A DNA stretch of 64,000 bases from Pseudoponticoccus marisrubri (GCF_001482405.1 NZ_LPXO01000008.1:116492-180491), one strand, 5' to 3'. Counted from the stretch's first letter, positions 36,013 through 50,358 are shown. Notes: generated from the sequence alone by a model not told the origin. Numbers and translations: made by a program.

Positions 36013-37092
36013 ATGACCCCTCCCCTCATCCTCGGGCTGGAGAGCAGTTGCGACGACAGCGCCGCGGCGCTGCTGCGCGGCACGCAGATCCTGTCCTCGG
36101 TCGTGCGGGGGCAGAACGCGCTGCACGCGCAGTTCGGCGGTGTCGTCCCCGAGATCGCCGCCCGCGCCCATGCCGAGACGCTGGATGTCTGCGTGGAGGC
36201 CGCGCTGGCCGAGGCCGGTGTGACACTGGAGGCGGTGGACGCCATTGCCGTGACCGCCGGGCCGGGCCTGATCGGCGGCGTGCTGTCGGGGGTGATGCTG
36301 GCCAAGGGGCTGGCCACCGGGCTGGGCGTGCCGCTGGTGGGCGTGAATCACCTGGCCGGGCACGCGCTGACCCCGCGGCTGACCGAAGATCTGCCCTTTC
36401 CCTACCTGATGCTGCTGGTCTCGGGCGGGCATTGCCAGTTCCTGATCGTGCGCGGGCCGCAGGACTTCGCGCGGCTCGGCGGCACGATCGACGACGCCCC
36501 GGGCGAGGCCTTCGACAAGACCGCGCGCCTGCTGGGCCTGTCCCAGCCCGGCGGCCCCTCGGTCGAGGATGCCGCCCGCGACGGCGACCCGGACCGCTTC
36601 CGCTTTCCCCGCCCGCTACTGGACCGGCCGGGCTGCGACCTGTCCTTCTCGGGGCTGAAGACCGCGCTCTTGCGCCAGCGCGATGCGCTGATCTCCGAAC
36701 AGGGCGGGCTAAAGCGGCAGGACCGTGCCGATCTCTGCGCCGGGTTCCAGGCGGCGGTGCGCGACGTTCTGGTGGAAAAGACCGCGCGGGCCATCGATCT
36801 CTACCTGGCCGACGCCCCGGCCGCCCCGGCGCTGGCCATTGCCGGCGGGGTCGCCGCGAACGGCGTGCTGCGCGGCGCGCTGACCGGGCTCTGCACGGCG
36901 CGCGGGCTGCGCTTCTGTGCGCCGCCGCTGAAGCTGTGTACCGACAACGCGGCGATGATCGCCTATGCCGGCGGCGCGCTGCTGGAGGCCGGGCTGCACC
37001 ATGACATGACGCTCTCGGCCCGTCCGCGCTGGCCGCTGGACGCGGGCGCCGCGCCGCTGATCGGGTCGGGCAAGAAGGGCGCCAAGGCATGA
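36013..37092 (+). CDS. tsaD: tRNA N6-threonylcarbamoyladenosine transferase
   Basis: 359 aa. Catalytic subunit of the TsaBDE system that adds t6A37 to ANN-decoding tRNAs. ASKHA-fold motifs: [35 protein letters not shown], the iron-binding H113/H117 in [20 protein letters not shown], and [10 protein letters not shown]. The C-terminal [12 protein letters not shown] contributes the third metal ligand (Asp). Start ATG 36013 is fixed by the conserved N-terminus. Its stop overlaps the gpsA ATG by 4 nt. Confidence 0.97.
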   Translation: MTPPLILGLESSCDDSAAALLRGTQILSSVVRGQNALHAQFGGVVPEIAARAHAETLDVCVEAALAEAGVTLEAVDAIAVTAGPGLIGGVLSGVMLAKGLATGLGVPLVGVNHLAGHALTPRLTEDLPFPYLMLLVSGGHCQFLIVRGPQDFARLGGTIDDAPGEAFDKTARLLGLSQPGGPSVEDAARDGDPDRFRFPRPLLDRPGCDLSFSGLKTALLRQRDALISEQGGLKRQDRADLCAGFQAAVRDVLVEKTARAIDLYLADAPAAPALAIAGGVAANGVLRGALTGLCTARGLRFCAPPLKLCTDNAAMIAYAGGALLEAGLHHDMTLSARPRWPLDAGAAPLIGSGKKGAKA

Positions 37093-38054
37093 GCGTCGCG
37101 ATCCTCGGCGGTGGCGCCTTCGGCACCGCACTGGCCATCGCGCTGGCCGGATCGGGACCCGTGACACTCTGGGCGCGCGACGCCGAGGCCTGCCGGCAGA
37201 TGGCCCAGACGCGCCGAGCCCCGCGCCTGCCCGACATTCCGCTGCCCGACGTCATCACGGTCGAGCCCGATCTCGCCCGCGCCGCCGCACAGGACACGCT
37301 GCTGCTGGCCGTGCCGATGCAGGCGCTGTCAGGCCTGCTGGCGGCGCTGCCAGAGACCCGGGGCAAGGCGCTGGTCGCCTGCTGCAAGGGGCTGGACCTG
37401 GCCAGCCTGACCGGCCCGTCCAAGGTGATCGCGACCCGCTGCCCCGAGGCGGTGCCCGCCGTGCTGACCGGCCCCAGCTTTGCCGCCGATATCGCGCGCG
37501 GCCTGCCCACCGCGCTGACGCTGGCCTGTGCCGATGCCGCGCGGGGCGAGGCCCTGCAGCACGCCCTGTCGACCCAGTCCCTGCGGCTCTACCGCAGCAC
37601 CGACTCCACCGGGGCCGAACTGGGCGGCGCGCTCAAGAACGTCATCGCCATCGCCTGCGGCGCCGCGATCGGCGCCGGGCTGGGCGACAGCGCGCGTGCC
37701 GCCGTCATGACCCGGGGCTTTGCCGAGATGACCCGCCTTGCGGCCGAGCTGGGCGGGCGCCCCGAGACACTGGCCGGCCTGTCGGGCCTGGGCGATCTTG
37801 CGCTGACCTGCGGCTCCGAGCTGTCGCGCAACTACCGCTACGGCCTGGCGCTGGGGCGGGGCGAGAGCTTCGACCCCGCCGTCACGGTCGAGGGCGCCGC
37901 CACCGCGCGCGCCGTGGCGCAGCTGGCCGAGCGGCGCGACCTGCCCATGCCGGTCTGCGCCGCGGTCGCCCGGGTGACCATGGGCGAACTGACCGTGCCC
38001 CAGGCGCTCGAATCCCTCCTCGCCCGCCCGCTGCGGCAGGAAGACCCGCTCTGA
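37089..38054 (+). CDS. gpsA: NAD(P)-dependent glycerol-3-phosphate dehydrogenase
   Basis: 321 aa. Reduces dihydroxyacetone phosphate to sn-glycerol-3-phosphate for phospholipid synthesis. N-terminal dinucleotide motif [18 protein letters not shown]; conserved [19 protein letters not shown] and the catalytic Lys in [13 protein letters not shown]. Then [20 protein letters not shown] and the [10 protein letters not shown] region. ATGA overlap with tsaD indicates translational coupling. The order tsaD-gpsA-EVE divergent from hemD is common in Rhodobacteraceae. Confidence 0.96.
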   Translation: MSVAILGGGAFGTALAIALAGSGPVTLWARDAEACRQMAQTRRAPRLPDIPLPDVITVEPDLARAAAQDTLLLAVPMQALSGLLAALPETRGKALVACCKGLDLASLTGPSKVIATRCPEAVPAVLTGPSFAADIARGLPTALTLACADAARGEALQHALSTQSLRLYRSTDSTGAELGGALKNVIAIACGAAIGAGLGDSARAAVMTRGFAEMTRLAAELGGRPETLAGLSGLGDLALTCGSELSRNYRYGLALGRGESFDPAVTVEGAATARAVAQLAERRDLPMPVCAAVARVTMGELTVPQALESLLARPLRQEDPL

Positions 38055-38071
38055 TCCACGGGAGATCCCAC

Positions 38072-38497
<426 letters not shown>

Positions 38498-38573
38498 GTG
38501 CAGGAATTCCGGTGGTGCCGCAGGTGGTCGTATTGTCGACGTTTGAAATCACAAGACTTTGAGTGTCGTCGAA

Positions 38574-38593
38574 TCGTTACCAAAGCGTCATGA
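38574..38593 (+). promoter_or_regulatory. Weak Pho-box-like site upstream of phnD
   Basis: Two half-site-like segments, GTTAC at 38576 and GTCAT at 38587, are 11 nt apart, the repeat period of PhoB sites. The right half matches 5 of 7 consensus positions, the left only 3 of 7. It lies 60-77 nt upstream of the phnD ATG in an AT-rich gap (38498-38652). Confidence 0.3.
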
Positions 38594-38652
38594 TCGTGCA
38601 GCAAGCGTCTCATAGCCGGCATGCATGAACGTGACTGAAAACAGGGAATGAC

Positions 38653-39603
38653 ATGAAAACGCTCACCACACTCACCGCCGTCGCCATCCTCGCCATGGCG
38701 TCGCAGGCCTCGGCCGAATTCCAGCTGGGCGATCGCTACGTCGACAATGACGGCGACCTGATCGCCGACATCCCGACCGACGAATCCGAGCTGATCGACC
38801 CGTCGACGCTGATCTTCGCCTACACGCCCGTCGAGGATCCGGCCGTCTATGCCGAGGTGTGGCAGGGGTTCCTGGATCACATGTCCGAGGTGACCGGCAA
38901 GAACGTGCAGTTCTTCCCCGTCCAGTCCAACGCCGCCCAGATCGAGGCGATGCGCGCCGGGCGCCTGCACGTCGCAGGCTTCAACACCGGCTCGAACCCG
39001 CTGGCCGTGGCCTGCGCCGGCTTCCGCCCCTTTGCCATGATGGCGGCCGAGGACGGATCGTTCGGCTACGAGATGGAGATCATCACCTATCCCGGCTCGG
39101 GCATCGAAAGCGTCGAGGACCTGAAGGGCGAGACGCTCGCCTTCACCTCCGAGACCTCCAACTCGGGCTTCAAGGCGCCCTCGGCGATCCTCAAGGCCGA
39201 GTTCGGCATGGAAGCGGGCAGCGATTTCGAAGCGACCTTCTCGGGCGCGCATGACAGCTCGATCCTGGGCGTGGCCAACAAGGACTACACCGCCGCCTCG
39301 ATCGCCAACTCGGTCAAGGGCCGCATGCTGGACCGCGAAGTGGTGACCGAGGACCAGCTGGTCACGGTCTACACCTCGCAGACCTTCCCCACCACGGGCT
39401 ACGGCACGGTCTACAACCTGACCCCCGAGCTGCAGGACAAGATCCGCGAGGCGTTCTTCAGCTACGAGTGGGAAGGCACCGCGCTGGCCGAGGAATTCGG
39501 CCGCAACGGCGAGGACCAGTTCATCGAGATCACCTTCCAGGACGACTGGTCGGTCATCCGCACCATCGACGAGGCCAACGGCGTCGTCTACGAGTGCAAC
39601 TGA
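38653..39603 (+). CDS. phnD: Phosphonate ABC transporter, periplasmic substrate-binding protein
   Basis: 316 aa with a signal peptide cleaved after about residue 21 (AILAMASQASAEF). The mature part shows the PhnD fold: LIFAYTPVEDPAVYAEVW, AAQIEAMRAGRLHVAGFNTG, AFTSETSNSGFKAPSAIL and FSGAHDSSILGVANKDYTAA. The ligand could be phosphonate, phosphite or phosphate esters. It is first in phnD-phnC-phnE-phnE2-HAD, with the usual strong-binding-protein position and 78 nt before phnC. Confidence 0.95.
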   Translation: MKTLTTLTAVAILAMASQASAEFQLGDRYVDNDGDLIADIPTDESELIDPSTLIFAYTPVEDPAVYAEVWQGFLDHMSEVTGKNVQFFPVQSNAAQIEAMRAGRLHVAGFNTGSNPLAVACAGFRPFAMMAAEDGSFGYEMEIITYPGSGIESVEDLKGETLAFTSETSNSGFKAPSAILKAEFGMEAGSDFEATFSGAHDSSILGVANKDYTAASIANSVKGRMLDREVVTEDQLVTVYTSQTFPTTGYGTVYNLTPELQDKIREAFFSYEWEGTALAEEFGRNGEDQFIEITFQDDWSVIRTIDEANGVVYECN

Positions 39604-39681
39604 CCTAACTGAACGACCTGAACCTGCGGGGTGCGGGGGGCGGACGGTCCCTCGCATCCCGTTCCTGTTTGAGAGGTGGAG

Positions 39682-40503
39682 ATGCTGAAGCTCGAGGGTC
39701 TATCCAAGACGTACAAGACCGGCGACGCGGCGCTGAGCGACGTGACGCTGACCATTCCGAAAGGACAGATCGTGGGCCTGATCGGTCCCTCGGGCGCAGG
39801 CAAGTCCACCCTGATCCGCTGCATCAACCGGCTGGTGGAGCCCTCTGCCGGCAAGGTGCTGCTGGGCGATGTCGACCTCGCCCGGCTGGGCAAGACCGAG
39901 CTGCGGCGCCAGCGCCGCCGCATCGGGATGATCTTCCAGGAATACGCCCTGGTCGAGCGCCTGACGGTGATGGAGAACGTCCTGTCCGGGCGCCTGGGCT
40001 ACGTGCCGTTCTGGCGCAGCTTCCTGCGCCGCTATCCCGGGCGCGACGTGCAGCAGGCCTTTCGCCTGCTCGACCGCGTGGGGCTGATGCACCAGGCCGA
40101 CAAGCGCGCCGACGCGCTGTCGGGCGGCCAGCGCCAGCGGGTCGGCATCGCGCGGGCGCTGGCGCAGGAGCCGGAGCTGCTGCTGGTCGATGAGCCGACC
40201 GCCAGCCTCGACCCCAAGACCTCGCGCCAGATCATGCGGCTTCTGACCGAGATCTGCGCCGAACGCGACTTGCCGGCCATCGTGAACATCCACGACGTGC
40301 CGCTGGCGCAGCAATTCATGCAGCGCATCATCGGGCTGCGCGCCGGCGAGGTGGTGTTCGACGGCACCCCGCGCGAGCTGACCGAGAACGTGCTGACCAC
40401 GATCTATGGCGCCGAGGACTGGGACGCCATGCGCCGCGGCGACGAGGAGCAGTCCGCCGCCGAGGCCGACGCGCGGGACCGCATGGCGGCGCTGGCCCAA
40501 TGA
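39682..40503 (+). CDS. phnC: Phosphonate ABC transporter, ATP-binding protein
   Basis: 273 aa ABC ATPase. Walker [19 protein letters not shown]-loop in [15 protein letters not shown], signature [15 protein letters not shown], Walker [15 protein letters not shown] and H-loop in [12 protein letters not shown]. The ATG at 39682 has GAGG 5 nt upstream; a GTG two codons earlier lies inside that Shine-Dalgarno. The stop overlaps the first phnE ATG (ATGA). It energises uptake by the two permeases downstream. Confidence 0.95.
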   Translation: MLKLEGLSKTYKTGDAALSDVTLTIPKGQIVGLIGPSGAGKSTLIRCINRLVEPSAGKVLLGDVDLARLGKTELRRQRRRIGMIFQEYALVERLTVMENVLSGRLGYVPFWRSFLRRYPGRDVQQAFRLLDRVGLMHQADKRADALSGGQRQRVGIARALAQEPELLLVDEPTASLDPKTSRQIMRLLTEICAERDLPAIVNIHDVPLAQQFMQRIIGLRAGEVVFDGTPRELTENVLTTIYGAEDWDAMRRGDEEQSAAEADARDRMAALAQ

Positions 40504-41306
40504 GCACGCAAGAGTATCCCACCACCTGGCGGCGCCCGCCGCAGATCGTCACCGACCGGCGCTGGCGCATTGCGCTGCAGCTGGGCATCCTCGCCTATCT
40601 CGTGCTGGCCCTGGGCTCGGTCGAGGTGGACTGGCAGCGCGTCTCGGTCGGGCTCGAACGCGGGCAACGCTTCATCATGGGCTTCCTGCAGCCCGACTTC
40701 ACCAGCCGCTGGGGCGACATCTCGCGCGGGCTGGTCGAAAGCCTGACCATGACGCTGACCTCCACCGTGGTGGGGGTGCTGATCTCGGTGCCGATCGGCA
40801 TCGGCGCGGCCCGCAACCTCGCGCCCGCCTGGCTCTACTATGTCTGTCGCTCGATCATCGCGGTCAGCCGCGCGCTGCAGGAGATCATCATCGCGATCTT
40901 CCTCGTGGCGATGTTCGGCTTTGGCCCCTTCGCCGGCTTCCTGACGCTCAGCTTCGCCACGATCGGCTTTCTCGCCAAGCTGCTGGCCGATGACATCGAG
41001 GAAATCGACGAGGCCCAGGCCGAGGCGATCCGCGCCACCGGCGCCTCGTGGTGGCAGCTGGTCAACTACGCCGTGCAGCCGCAGGTCATGCCGCGGCTGA
41101 TCGGGCTGTCGCTCTACCGGCTCGACATCAATTTCCGCGAAAGCGCGGTGATCGGCATTGTCGGTGCCGGTGGCATCGGCGCGACGCTGAACACCGCCAT
41201 CGACCGTTACGAATATGACAGCGCGGGGGCCATCCTGCTGATCATCATCGGCATCGTGATGATTGCCGAATACGGCTCCAGCTACCTCCGGAAGTTCCTG
41301 CAATGA
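40500..41306 (+). CDS. phnE: Phosphonate ABC transporter permease (first copy)
   Basis: 268 aa, about six transmembrane segments. The EAA cytoplasmic loop that contacts PhnC is [20 protein letters not shown], followed by [18 protein letters not shown], the PhnE family signature. N-terminal residues 1-25 are cytoplasmic. Linked by 4-nt overlaps both to phnC and to the second permease gene. Confidence 0.94.
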   Translation: MSTQEYPTTWRRPPQIVTDRRWRIALQLGILAYLVLALGSVEVDWQRVSVGLERGQRFIMGFLQPDFTSRWGDISRGLVESLTMTLTSTVVGVLISVPIGIGAARNLAPAWLYYVCRSIIAVSRALQEIIIAIFLVAMFGFGPFAGFLTLSFATIGFLAKLLADDIEEIDEAQAEAIRATGASWWQLVNYAVQPQVMPRLIGLSLYRLDINFRESAVIGIVGAGGIGATLNTAIDRYEYDSAGAILLIIIGIVMIAEYGSSYLRKFLQ

Positions 41307-42115
41307 CCGAGATTTCGCATTACAGCCAGACCTGGGCGCACCGCACCCCGCGGGCGCGCCTGGCGCTGTGGACCGGGTGGGTGGCGCTGGTGGCGCTGTT
41401 CCTCTGGTGCTGGCAGCTGATGACCGAGAACACGATCTGGGCCTTCGTCTGGGACGCGCCGCGCCAGGCCGCGGATATCGGGTCGCGCATGATGCCGCCC
41501 CGGCTGTCCTACCTGCCCGAGCTCATGGTGCCGCTCTGGGACACGCTCAACATCGCCACGCTGGGCACGATTGCCGGCGTCATCATGGCGGTGCCCGTGG
41601 CCTTCCTCGCGGCGCGCAACACCACGCCCTCGGCGCGGTTCCTGCGGCCCGTGGCCCTGTTCATCATCGTGGCCTCGCGCTCGATCAACTCGCTGATCTG
41701 GGCGCTGCTGCTGGTGGCCATCATCGGGCCGGGCATCCTGGCCGGCATCGTGGCCATTGCGCTGCGCTCGATCGGCTTCGTGGGCAAGCTGCTCTACGAA
41801 GCGATCGAGGAGACCGACGCCAAGCAGATCGAGGCGATCGAGGCAACCGGCGCCAGCGCGACGCAGGTGCTGAATTACGGCATCGTGCCGCAGATCATGC
41901 CCGCCTTCTGGGGCATCTCGGTCTTCCGCTGGGACATCAACATCCGCGAAAGCACCATCCTCGGGCTGGTCGGAGCCGGGGGCATCGGCCTGAAGCTGCA
42001 GGCCTCGCTGAACGTGCTGGCCTGGCCGCAGGTGACGGTGATCCTGCTGCTGATCCTCGGCACGGTGGTGGTCAGCGAATGGGTCTCGGCCAAGGTCCGG
42101 CGGGCGATCATATGA
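41303..42115 (+). CDS. phnE: Phosphonate ABC transporter permease (second copy)
   Basis: 270 aa paralogue of the preceding permease. It has the same architecture, with EAA loop ATGASATQVLNYGIVPQIMP and INIRESTILGLVGAGGIGLK. Two different PhnE subunits in one operon suggest a heterodimeric membrane channel, as in many alphaproteobacterial phn systems. ATGA overlaps on both sides. Confidence 0.94.
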   Translation: MTEISHYSQTWAHRTPRARLALWTGWVALVALFLWCWQLMTENTIWAFVWDAPRQAADIGSRMMPPRLSYLPELMVPLWDTLNIATLGTIAGVIMAVPVAFLAARNTTPSARFLRPVALFIIVASRSINSLIWALLLVAIIGPGILAGIVAIALRSIGFVGKLLYEAIEETDAKQIEAIEATGASATQVLNYGIVPQIMPAFWGISVFRWDINIRESTILGLVGAGGIGLKLQASLNVLAWPQVTVILLLILGTVVVSEWVSAKVRRAII

Positions 42116-43005
42116 CCCCGGCCGAGGCGTTCGCCGCCTACGAGGCGGTCCGTCACCGGCTGCCGCCCGCCCGGGGCGGCGGCGTGGCCGAACCTGTTCA
42201 GACGCTGGAGGACATCGCCGACCGGTTCGACGTCTTCCTGCTGGATGCCTTCGGCGTGCTGAATATCGGCGAGGCCGCGATCCCCGGCGTGGTCGAGCGC
42301 ATCGCCGGGCTGCAGGCCCGCGGCAAGCGGTGCCTCGTCGTGACCAATGCGGCGGGCTATCCGCATGCCATGCTGATGGCGCGCTACGCGCGGCTCGGCT
42401 ATGCCTTCGATCCGGCCGACGTGATCTCCAGCCGCGCAACCCTGCTGGCCGCGCTGCGGGACGCGCCGGCCCGACGCTGGGGCCTGATGGCGACCGAGCG
42501 TTTCGGCACCGAGGATCTCGAGGGGATCGACATCACCTTCCTCGCCGAGGATCCGGACGCCTATGACCGGGTCGAGGGGTTTCTGATGCTGGGCTCGGCC
42601 GCCTGGACCGAACCCCGGCAGGCCCTGCTCGAAGACGCGCTGCGCGCCCGGCCGCGGCCGGTCCATGTGGGCAATCCCGACATCGTCGCCCCGCGCGAGA
42701 CAGGCTTCTCGATCGAGCCCGGCTATTTCGCCCATCGCCTCGCAAATGCCACGGGCATCACGCCGCTCTTCTTCGGCAAGCCCTTCGCCAATATCTACGA
42801 CCTCGCCTTTGCCCGGCTGGGCCCGGTCGACCGGTCGCGCGTGGTGATGGTGGGCGACAGCCTGCACACCGACGTGCTGGGCGCCCAGACCGCCGGCATC
42901 GCCTCGGCGCTGGTCACCGGGCACGGCTTCTTCGACGGCACTGACGCCCGCGCCGCGATGCAGGCGGCGGGGATCTTCCCGGATATCTGGCTGGACCGGC
43001 CCTGA
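42112..43005 (+). CDS. HAD-superfamily class IIA phosphatase in the phn operon
   Basis: 297 aa, NagD-like class IIA HAD hydrolase. Motif I is FLLDAFGVLNIGEAAIPG: D45 is the presumed nucleophile, but the usual second Asp (D+2) is Phe. Motif II is CLVVTNAAGYPH, motif III lies in FFGKPFANIYDLAF and motif IV is VVMVGDSLHTDVLGAQ. The C2 cap lies between residues 100 and 215. Relatives with D-x-W/F-G exist in alphaproteobacteria, so the change may be a subfamily trait. The ATGA overlap with the second phnE places it in the phosphonate/phosphate-ester uptake operon. It may dephosphorylate an imported ester; that is inference. Confidence 0.9.
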   Translation: MTPAEAFAAYEAVRHRLPPARGGGVAEPVQTLEDIADRFDVFLLDAFGVLNIGEAAIPGVVERIAGLQARGKRCLVVTNAAGYPHAMLMARYARLGYAFDPADVISSRATLLAALRDAPARRWGLMATERFGTEDLEGIDITFLAEDPDAYDRVEGFLMLGSAAWTEPRQALLEDALRARPRPVHVGNPDIVAPRETGFSIEPGYFAHRLANATGITPLFFGKPFANIYDLAFARLGPVDRSRVVMVGDSLHTDVLGAQTAGIASALVTGHGFFDGTDARAAMQAAGIFPDIWLDRP

Positions 43006-43146
43006 AGCGGCTCACGCTGGCGATCACGGCCGTGGCGCCGCGCAGGCGGCTCCGGCGCGAAATCGGTCGGCCAGCCGCAGGGAGGGCATGACACCCGCCC
43101 TGCCCCTGTTCACGCATTCAAGGCGAGAGGCCATCCGGCCCGTGCG

Positions 43147-46524
<3,378 letters not shown>

Positions 46525-46671
46525 GGGCGGACCTCTTCGAGACGGCATGACAAGACGGGGCGGGGACTCGTCCCGGCCCGCAAATTGTTGCGGTTTATAG
46601 AGATGCGCGTGCCGGCTTCAAGACCTCATCCGGGCCGGCCCGCCGCTCATCGCGCGCACGGCCCGTCCGGC

Positions 46672-46707
46672 CTTTCATCTTTCCGCCAAATACTCCCGCC
46701 GGAGGCG
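46672..46707 (-). repeat. REP-like intergenic repeat copy
   Basis: An inverted copy of the element found at 15371, 21702 and 50878. Read on the minus strand it has the CGCC-TCC-GGCG head and the GAGTATTT and GGAAAGATGAAAG tail. It lies just past the stop of the cfa-like gene. Confidence 0.75.
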
Positions 46708-46740
46708 TCCGAGCCGCGCCACATGGCGCGCGGCCGGGGA

Positions 46741-47982
46741 TCATTCCGCGGCCATCTCGCGCGGGCGCTCCGCCGCTTCGGGCGCATAAAGGTAGTCGCG
46801 CGTGATCGGCACCTGCACCATGTCATGGGCCAGTTGCCATTGCTGGACATGCAGGTGCCCCATGGCAAAGGACATCTCGACCGAGGCAAGGTAGAAGCGC
46901 CACATGCGCAGGAAGGCCGCGTCGAACATCGCGACCACCTCCTCGGCGCGGGCCTCCAGCCGGTCGCGCCAGGCGCGCAGCGTATGGCTGTAATGAAGCC
47001 GCAGCGCCTCGTCATCGCATTGGTAGAGCCCGGCCCGCTCGATCGCACGGTAGATCTCCGAGGCCGAGGGCGCGTAGCTGCCCGGAAAGATGTACTTGTC
47101 GAACCAGGCATTGTTCGGCCGCGGCGGGCCGGATTTCACGATGGAATGGATCAGCGCCACCCCGTCCGGCGCCAGCAGCGCGTTAACCTTGTCGAAATAG
47201 GTCTGGAATTGCGGGCTGCCCACATGCTCCAGCATGCCGACGCTGACGATCCGGTCGAAGGGCTCGTCCAGCTTGCGGTAATCCTGCAGGCGCAGGTCGA
47301 TCCGGTCCTCCAGCCCCGCCTCGGCGACGCGCGCGCGCGCCGTGGCCAGCTGGTTGCGCGACAGCGTCACCCCGGTGACCCGCGCGCCGTAATCGCGCGC
47401 CAGGGTCAGCGCCATGCCGCCCCAGCCGCAGCCGATATCCAGCACCCGCATGTCGGGCGCGATCAGCAGCTTGCGCGCGATATGCGCCTTCTTGGCCTCC
47501 TGCGCCGCGTCCAGCGTCATGCCGGGCCGGCTCCAGTAGGCGCAGGAATACTGCATGTCGGCATCGAGGAAGAGCCGGTAGAGATCGTCCGAGATGTCGT
47601 AATGATGCGCCACGTTGCGCCGTGCGGTCAGCGGCGTGTTGCGCTGGATCGCCCACATCAACCGGGTCTGCACCGCCCGCGGGATCCGGTACCAGGCCGG
47701 CATGCCACCGGAATTCTGCGCCCGGATCAGGATCTGCAGCAGGTCGGTCAGCCGGTCATCCCCGACGCTCAGCGTGCCGTCGGTATAGCACTCGCCCAGC
47801 GCCAGCGCCGGGCGCTGCAAGAGCCGGCGCACGGCGCGGGCTTCGTGGATCGTCACGGTCGCCTCGGGCGCGTCCGCCCCGCCGGGGCCAAAGCTCTCCC
47901 GCGTCCCCGAGGGCAGATGGACGGTCAGCCGCCCCCAGCGGATCATCCGTCGCAACATGGAACGGAACAGCGTTTCGGACAT
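46741..47982 (-). CDS. cfa: Cyclopropane-fatty-acid synthase-like SAM methyltransferase
   Basis: 413 aa. Cfa enzymes add a methylene bridge from S-adenosylmethionine to unsaturated acyl chains of membrane phospholipids. The N-terminal 110 residues are the CFA-specific lipid-associated part. The catalytic core has NVAHHYDISDDLYRLFLD, MQYSCAYW, the SAM motif VLDIGCGWGGMALTLA (near 180-195) and SVGMLEHVG. ATG 47982 is chosen because GGAGG lies 7 nt upstream; an ATG two codons earlier is too close. It could be a paralogue of unknown lipid substrate, since several types coexist in alphaproteobacteria. Confidence 0.9.
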   Translation of the reverse strand: MSETLFRSMLRRMIRWGRLTVHLPSGTRESFGPGGADAPEATVTIHEARAVRRLLQRPALALGECYTDGTLSVGDDRLTDLLQILIRAQNSGGMPAWYRIPRAVQTRLMWAIQRNTPLTARRNVAHHYDISDDLYRLFLDADMQYSCAYWSRPGMTLDAAQEAKKAHIARKLLIAPDMRVLDIGCGWGGMALTLARDYGARVTGVTLSRNQLATARARVAEAGLEDRIDLRLQDYRKLDEPFDRIVSVGMLEHVGSPQFQTYFDKVNALLAPDGVALIHSIVKSGPPRPNNAWFDKYIFPGSYAPSASEIYRAIERAGLYQCDDEALRLHYSHTLRAWRDRLEARAEEVVAMFDAAFLRMWRFYLASVEMSFAMGHLHVQQWQLAHDMVQVPITRDYLYAPEAAERPREMAAE

Positions 47983-48143
47983 GGCCATACCTCCGTGACT
48001 GACGTGCCCTTCACTCATTCGTCAGCCAGAGTTTACCAGCACAGCAGATTCGCACCAAATCCGGGCCTGCGACTTGACTTCCCGCGCCCTTCCGCGTGTA
48101 TCGGCGCTCAACATCCGACACCCGTCCGGAAAAGGGACCGATC

Positions 48144-49925
48144 ATGCACGCCTATCGCAGCCATACCTGTGCCGACCTGACCAAGACCGACGTCGGCGCC
48201 ACCGTCCGCCTGTCGGGCTGGGTGCACCGCATCCGCGACCATGGCGGCGTCCTGTTCATCGACCTGCGCGACCATTACGGCGTCACGCAGGTGCTCTGCG
48301 ATCCCGACAGCCCGGTCTTCGCCGAGGTCGAGCGCGTCCGTTCGGAATGGTGCATCCGCATCGACGGCGTGGTGAAGGCCCGCGACGAAAGCCTCGTGAA
48401 CCCGCGCCTGCCCACCGGCGAGATCGAGGTCTTCATCCGCGACATGGAGGTGCTGGGCGCGGCGCAGGAACTGCCGCTGATCGTCTTCGGTGACCAGGAA
48501 TACCCCGAGGAGACGCGCCTGCGCTACCGCTATCTAGACCTGCGGCGCGAGGCGATGCAGCGCAACATGACGCTGCGCTCGGACGTGGTGGCCAGCCTGC
48601 GTCGCCGCATGTGGGACAGCGGCTTCCGCGAGTACCAGACCCCGATCATCACCGCCTCCAGCCCCGAGGGGGCGCGCGACTTCCTCGTGCCCTCGCGCCT
48701 GCATCCGGGCCGGTTCTACGCGCTGCCGCAGGCGCCGCAGCAGTTCAAGCAGCTGATCATGGTCTCGGGCTTCGACAAGTATTTCCAGATCGCACCCTGC
48801 TTCCGCGACGAGGATCCGCGCGCCGACCGCTCGCCCACGGATTTCTACCAGCTCGACATGGAGATGTCCTTCGTCACCCAGCAGGACGTGTTCGACACGA
48901 TCGCCCCGGTGATCGCGGGCGTGTTCGAGGAATACGGGCAGGGCGCCCGCGTCGACGCGCCGGCCGACTGGCCGCAGATCCCCTATGCCGAGGCGGCGCT
49001 GAAATACGGCACCGACAAGCCGGACCTGCGCAACCCGATCGAGATGCAGGACGTCTCCGAGCATTTCCGCGGCTCGGGCTTTGCCATCTTCGCCAAGCTG
49101 CTGGAGCAGGACGGCACCCAGATCCGCGCCATCCCCGCCCCCACTGGCGGCAGCCGCAAGTTTTGCGACCGCATGAACGCCTTTGCCCAGAAAGAGGGCC
49201 TGCCGGGCATGGGCTACATCTTCTGGCGCGCGAAGGGCGACGAGATGGAAGCCGCCGGCCCGCTGGCCAAGAATATCGGCCCCGAGCGCACCGAGGCGAT
49301 CCGCCAGCAGCTGGGCCTTGGCGTCGGCGACGCGGCCTTCTTCCTGGGCGGCAAGCCGCAGGCCTTCGAACGCGTGGCGGGCAAGGCGCGCGACGTGATC
49401 GGCGAGGAACTGGGCCTGACCGAAAAGGACCGCTTCGCCTTTGCCTGGATCGTCGATTTCCCGATCTACGAACAGGACGAGGAAAGCGGCGAGATCGATT
49501 TCGAGCACAACCCCTTCTCCATGCCGCAAGGGGGCATGGAGGCGCTCGAGGGCAACCCGCTCGACGTGAAGGGCTTCCAGTACGACCTAGCCTGCAACGG
49601 CTACGAGATCGTCTCGGGCGCGATCCGCAACCACAAGCCCGAGGTCATGCTGAAGGCCTTCGAGATCGCCGGCTACGGCGAGGACGAGGTCAAGAGCCGC
49701 TTCGGCGCGCTGTTCAACGCCTTCCATTACGGCGCCCCGCCGCATGGCGGCTGCGCGGCCGGGATCGACCGGATCGTGATGCTGCTGGCCGACGAGATGA
49801 ACATCCGCGAGGTCATCATGTTCCCGATGAACCAGCGCGCCGAGGACCTGATGATGAACGCGCCCTCCGAGCCCTCCAGCGACCAGCTGATGGAGCTGTC
49901 TCTGCGCGTCATCCCGCAGGACTAG
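48144..49925 (+). CDS. aspS: Aspartyl-tRNA synthetase (AspRS/AsxRS)
   Basis: 593 aa class II synthetase. OB-fold anticodon-binding N-terminus ([20 protein letters not shown]), then motif 2 in [20 protein letters not shown], the GAD insertion domain (about 285-420) and motif 3 in [20 protein letters not shown]. The bacterial length and GAD domain identify AspS. Many alphaproteobacteria without asparaginyl-tRNA synthetase use a non-discriminating form; that cannot be judged here. ATG 48144 has AAGGGA upstream. A thioesterase gene starts 3 nt after the stop. Confidence 0.96.
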   Translation: MHAYRSHTCADLTKTDVGATVRLSGWVHRIRDHGGVLFIDLRDHYGVTQVLCDPDSPVFAEVERVRSEWCIRIDGVVKARDESLVNPRLPTGEIEVFIRDMEVLGAAQELPLIVFGDQEYPEETRLRYRYLDLRREAMQRNMTLRSDVVASLRRRMWDSGFREYQTPIITASSPEGARDFLVPSRLHPGRFYALPQAPQQFKQLIMVSGFDKYFQIAPCFRDEDPRADRSPTDFYQLDMEMSFVTQQDVFDTIAPVIAGVFEEYGQGARVDAPADWPQIPYAEAALKYGTDKPDLRNPIEMQDVSEHFRGSGFAIFAKLLEQDGTQIRAIPAPTGGSRKFCDRMNAFAQKEGLPGMGYIFWRAKGDEMEAAGPLAKNIGPERTEAIRQQLGLGVGDAAFFLGGKPQAFERVAGKARDVIGEELGLTEKDRFAFAWIVDFPIYEQDEESGEIDFEHNPFSMPQGGMEALEGNPLDVKGFQYDLACNGYEIVSGAIRNHKPEVMLKAFEIAGYGEDEVKSRFGALFNAFHYGAPPHGGCAAGIDRIVMLLADEMNIREVIMFPMNQRAEDLMMNAPSEPSSDQLMELSLRVIPQD

Positions 49926-49928
49926 GGC

Positions 49929-50330
49929 ATGGACGAGACGCGCCCCGTCATCGACCCCGAGGACGGCACGATCCTTGCCATCCGCACCATCGCCATGCCC
50001 GCCGACACCAACCCGGCGGGCGACATCTTCGGCGGTTGGCTGATGAGCCAGATGGACCTTGCTGCCGGCAACGTGGCCGGGCGCGTGTCGCGCGGGCGCG
50101 CCGCCACCGTGGCGGTCGAGGGGATGAAGTTCCACGAACCGGTCAAGGTGGGCGACGAGGTCACGCTGTTTGCGCGGCTGGTCTCGCGCGGGCGCACCTC
50201 GATGCGGATCGCGGTCGAGGCCTGGGCCCGCAAGCGCTTCACCGATGAGAGCGCGCAGGTCACGGCGGCGGATTTCTACTTCGTCGCGCTGGACGAGGCC
50301 GGCAACAAGCGGGCCCTGCCCGAGGAGTGA
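49929..50330 (+). CDS. Acyl-CoA thioesterase (hotdog fold, YciA-like)
   Basis: 133 aa hotdog protein. PADTNPAGDIFGGWLMSQMD carries the characteristic NPAGDIFGGW active-site segment of YciA/acyl-CoA hydrolases, and VEGMKFHEPVKVGDEVTLFA the second conserved block. It likely hydrolyses short to medium acyl-CoAs in the cytoplasm. Three nucleotides separate it from aspS, so it is probably co-transcribed. The next gene starts 28 nt later. Confidence 0.9.
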   Translation: MDETRPVIDPEDGTILAIRTIAMPADTNPAGDIFGGWLMSQMDLAAGNVAGRVSRGRAATVAVEGMKFHEPVKVGDEVTLFARLVSRGRTSMRIAVEAWARKRFTDESAQVTAADFYFVALDEAGNKRALPEE

Positions 50331-50358
50331 CCGCCACGCTGATCCTTGGGAGAGACTG

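Noticed and set aside
43006..43146. Possible terminator in the gap between the HAD gene and carB
   Set aside because: A 6-bp GCAGGG/CCCTGC pairing with a long loop is within chance expectation at this GC content.
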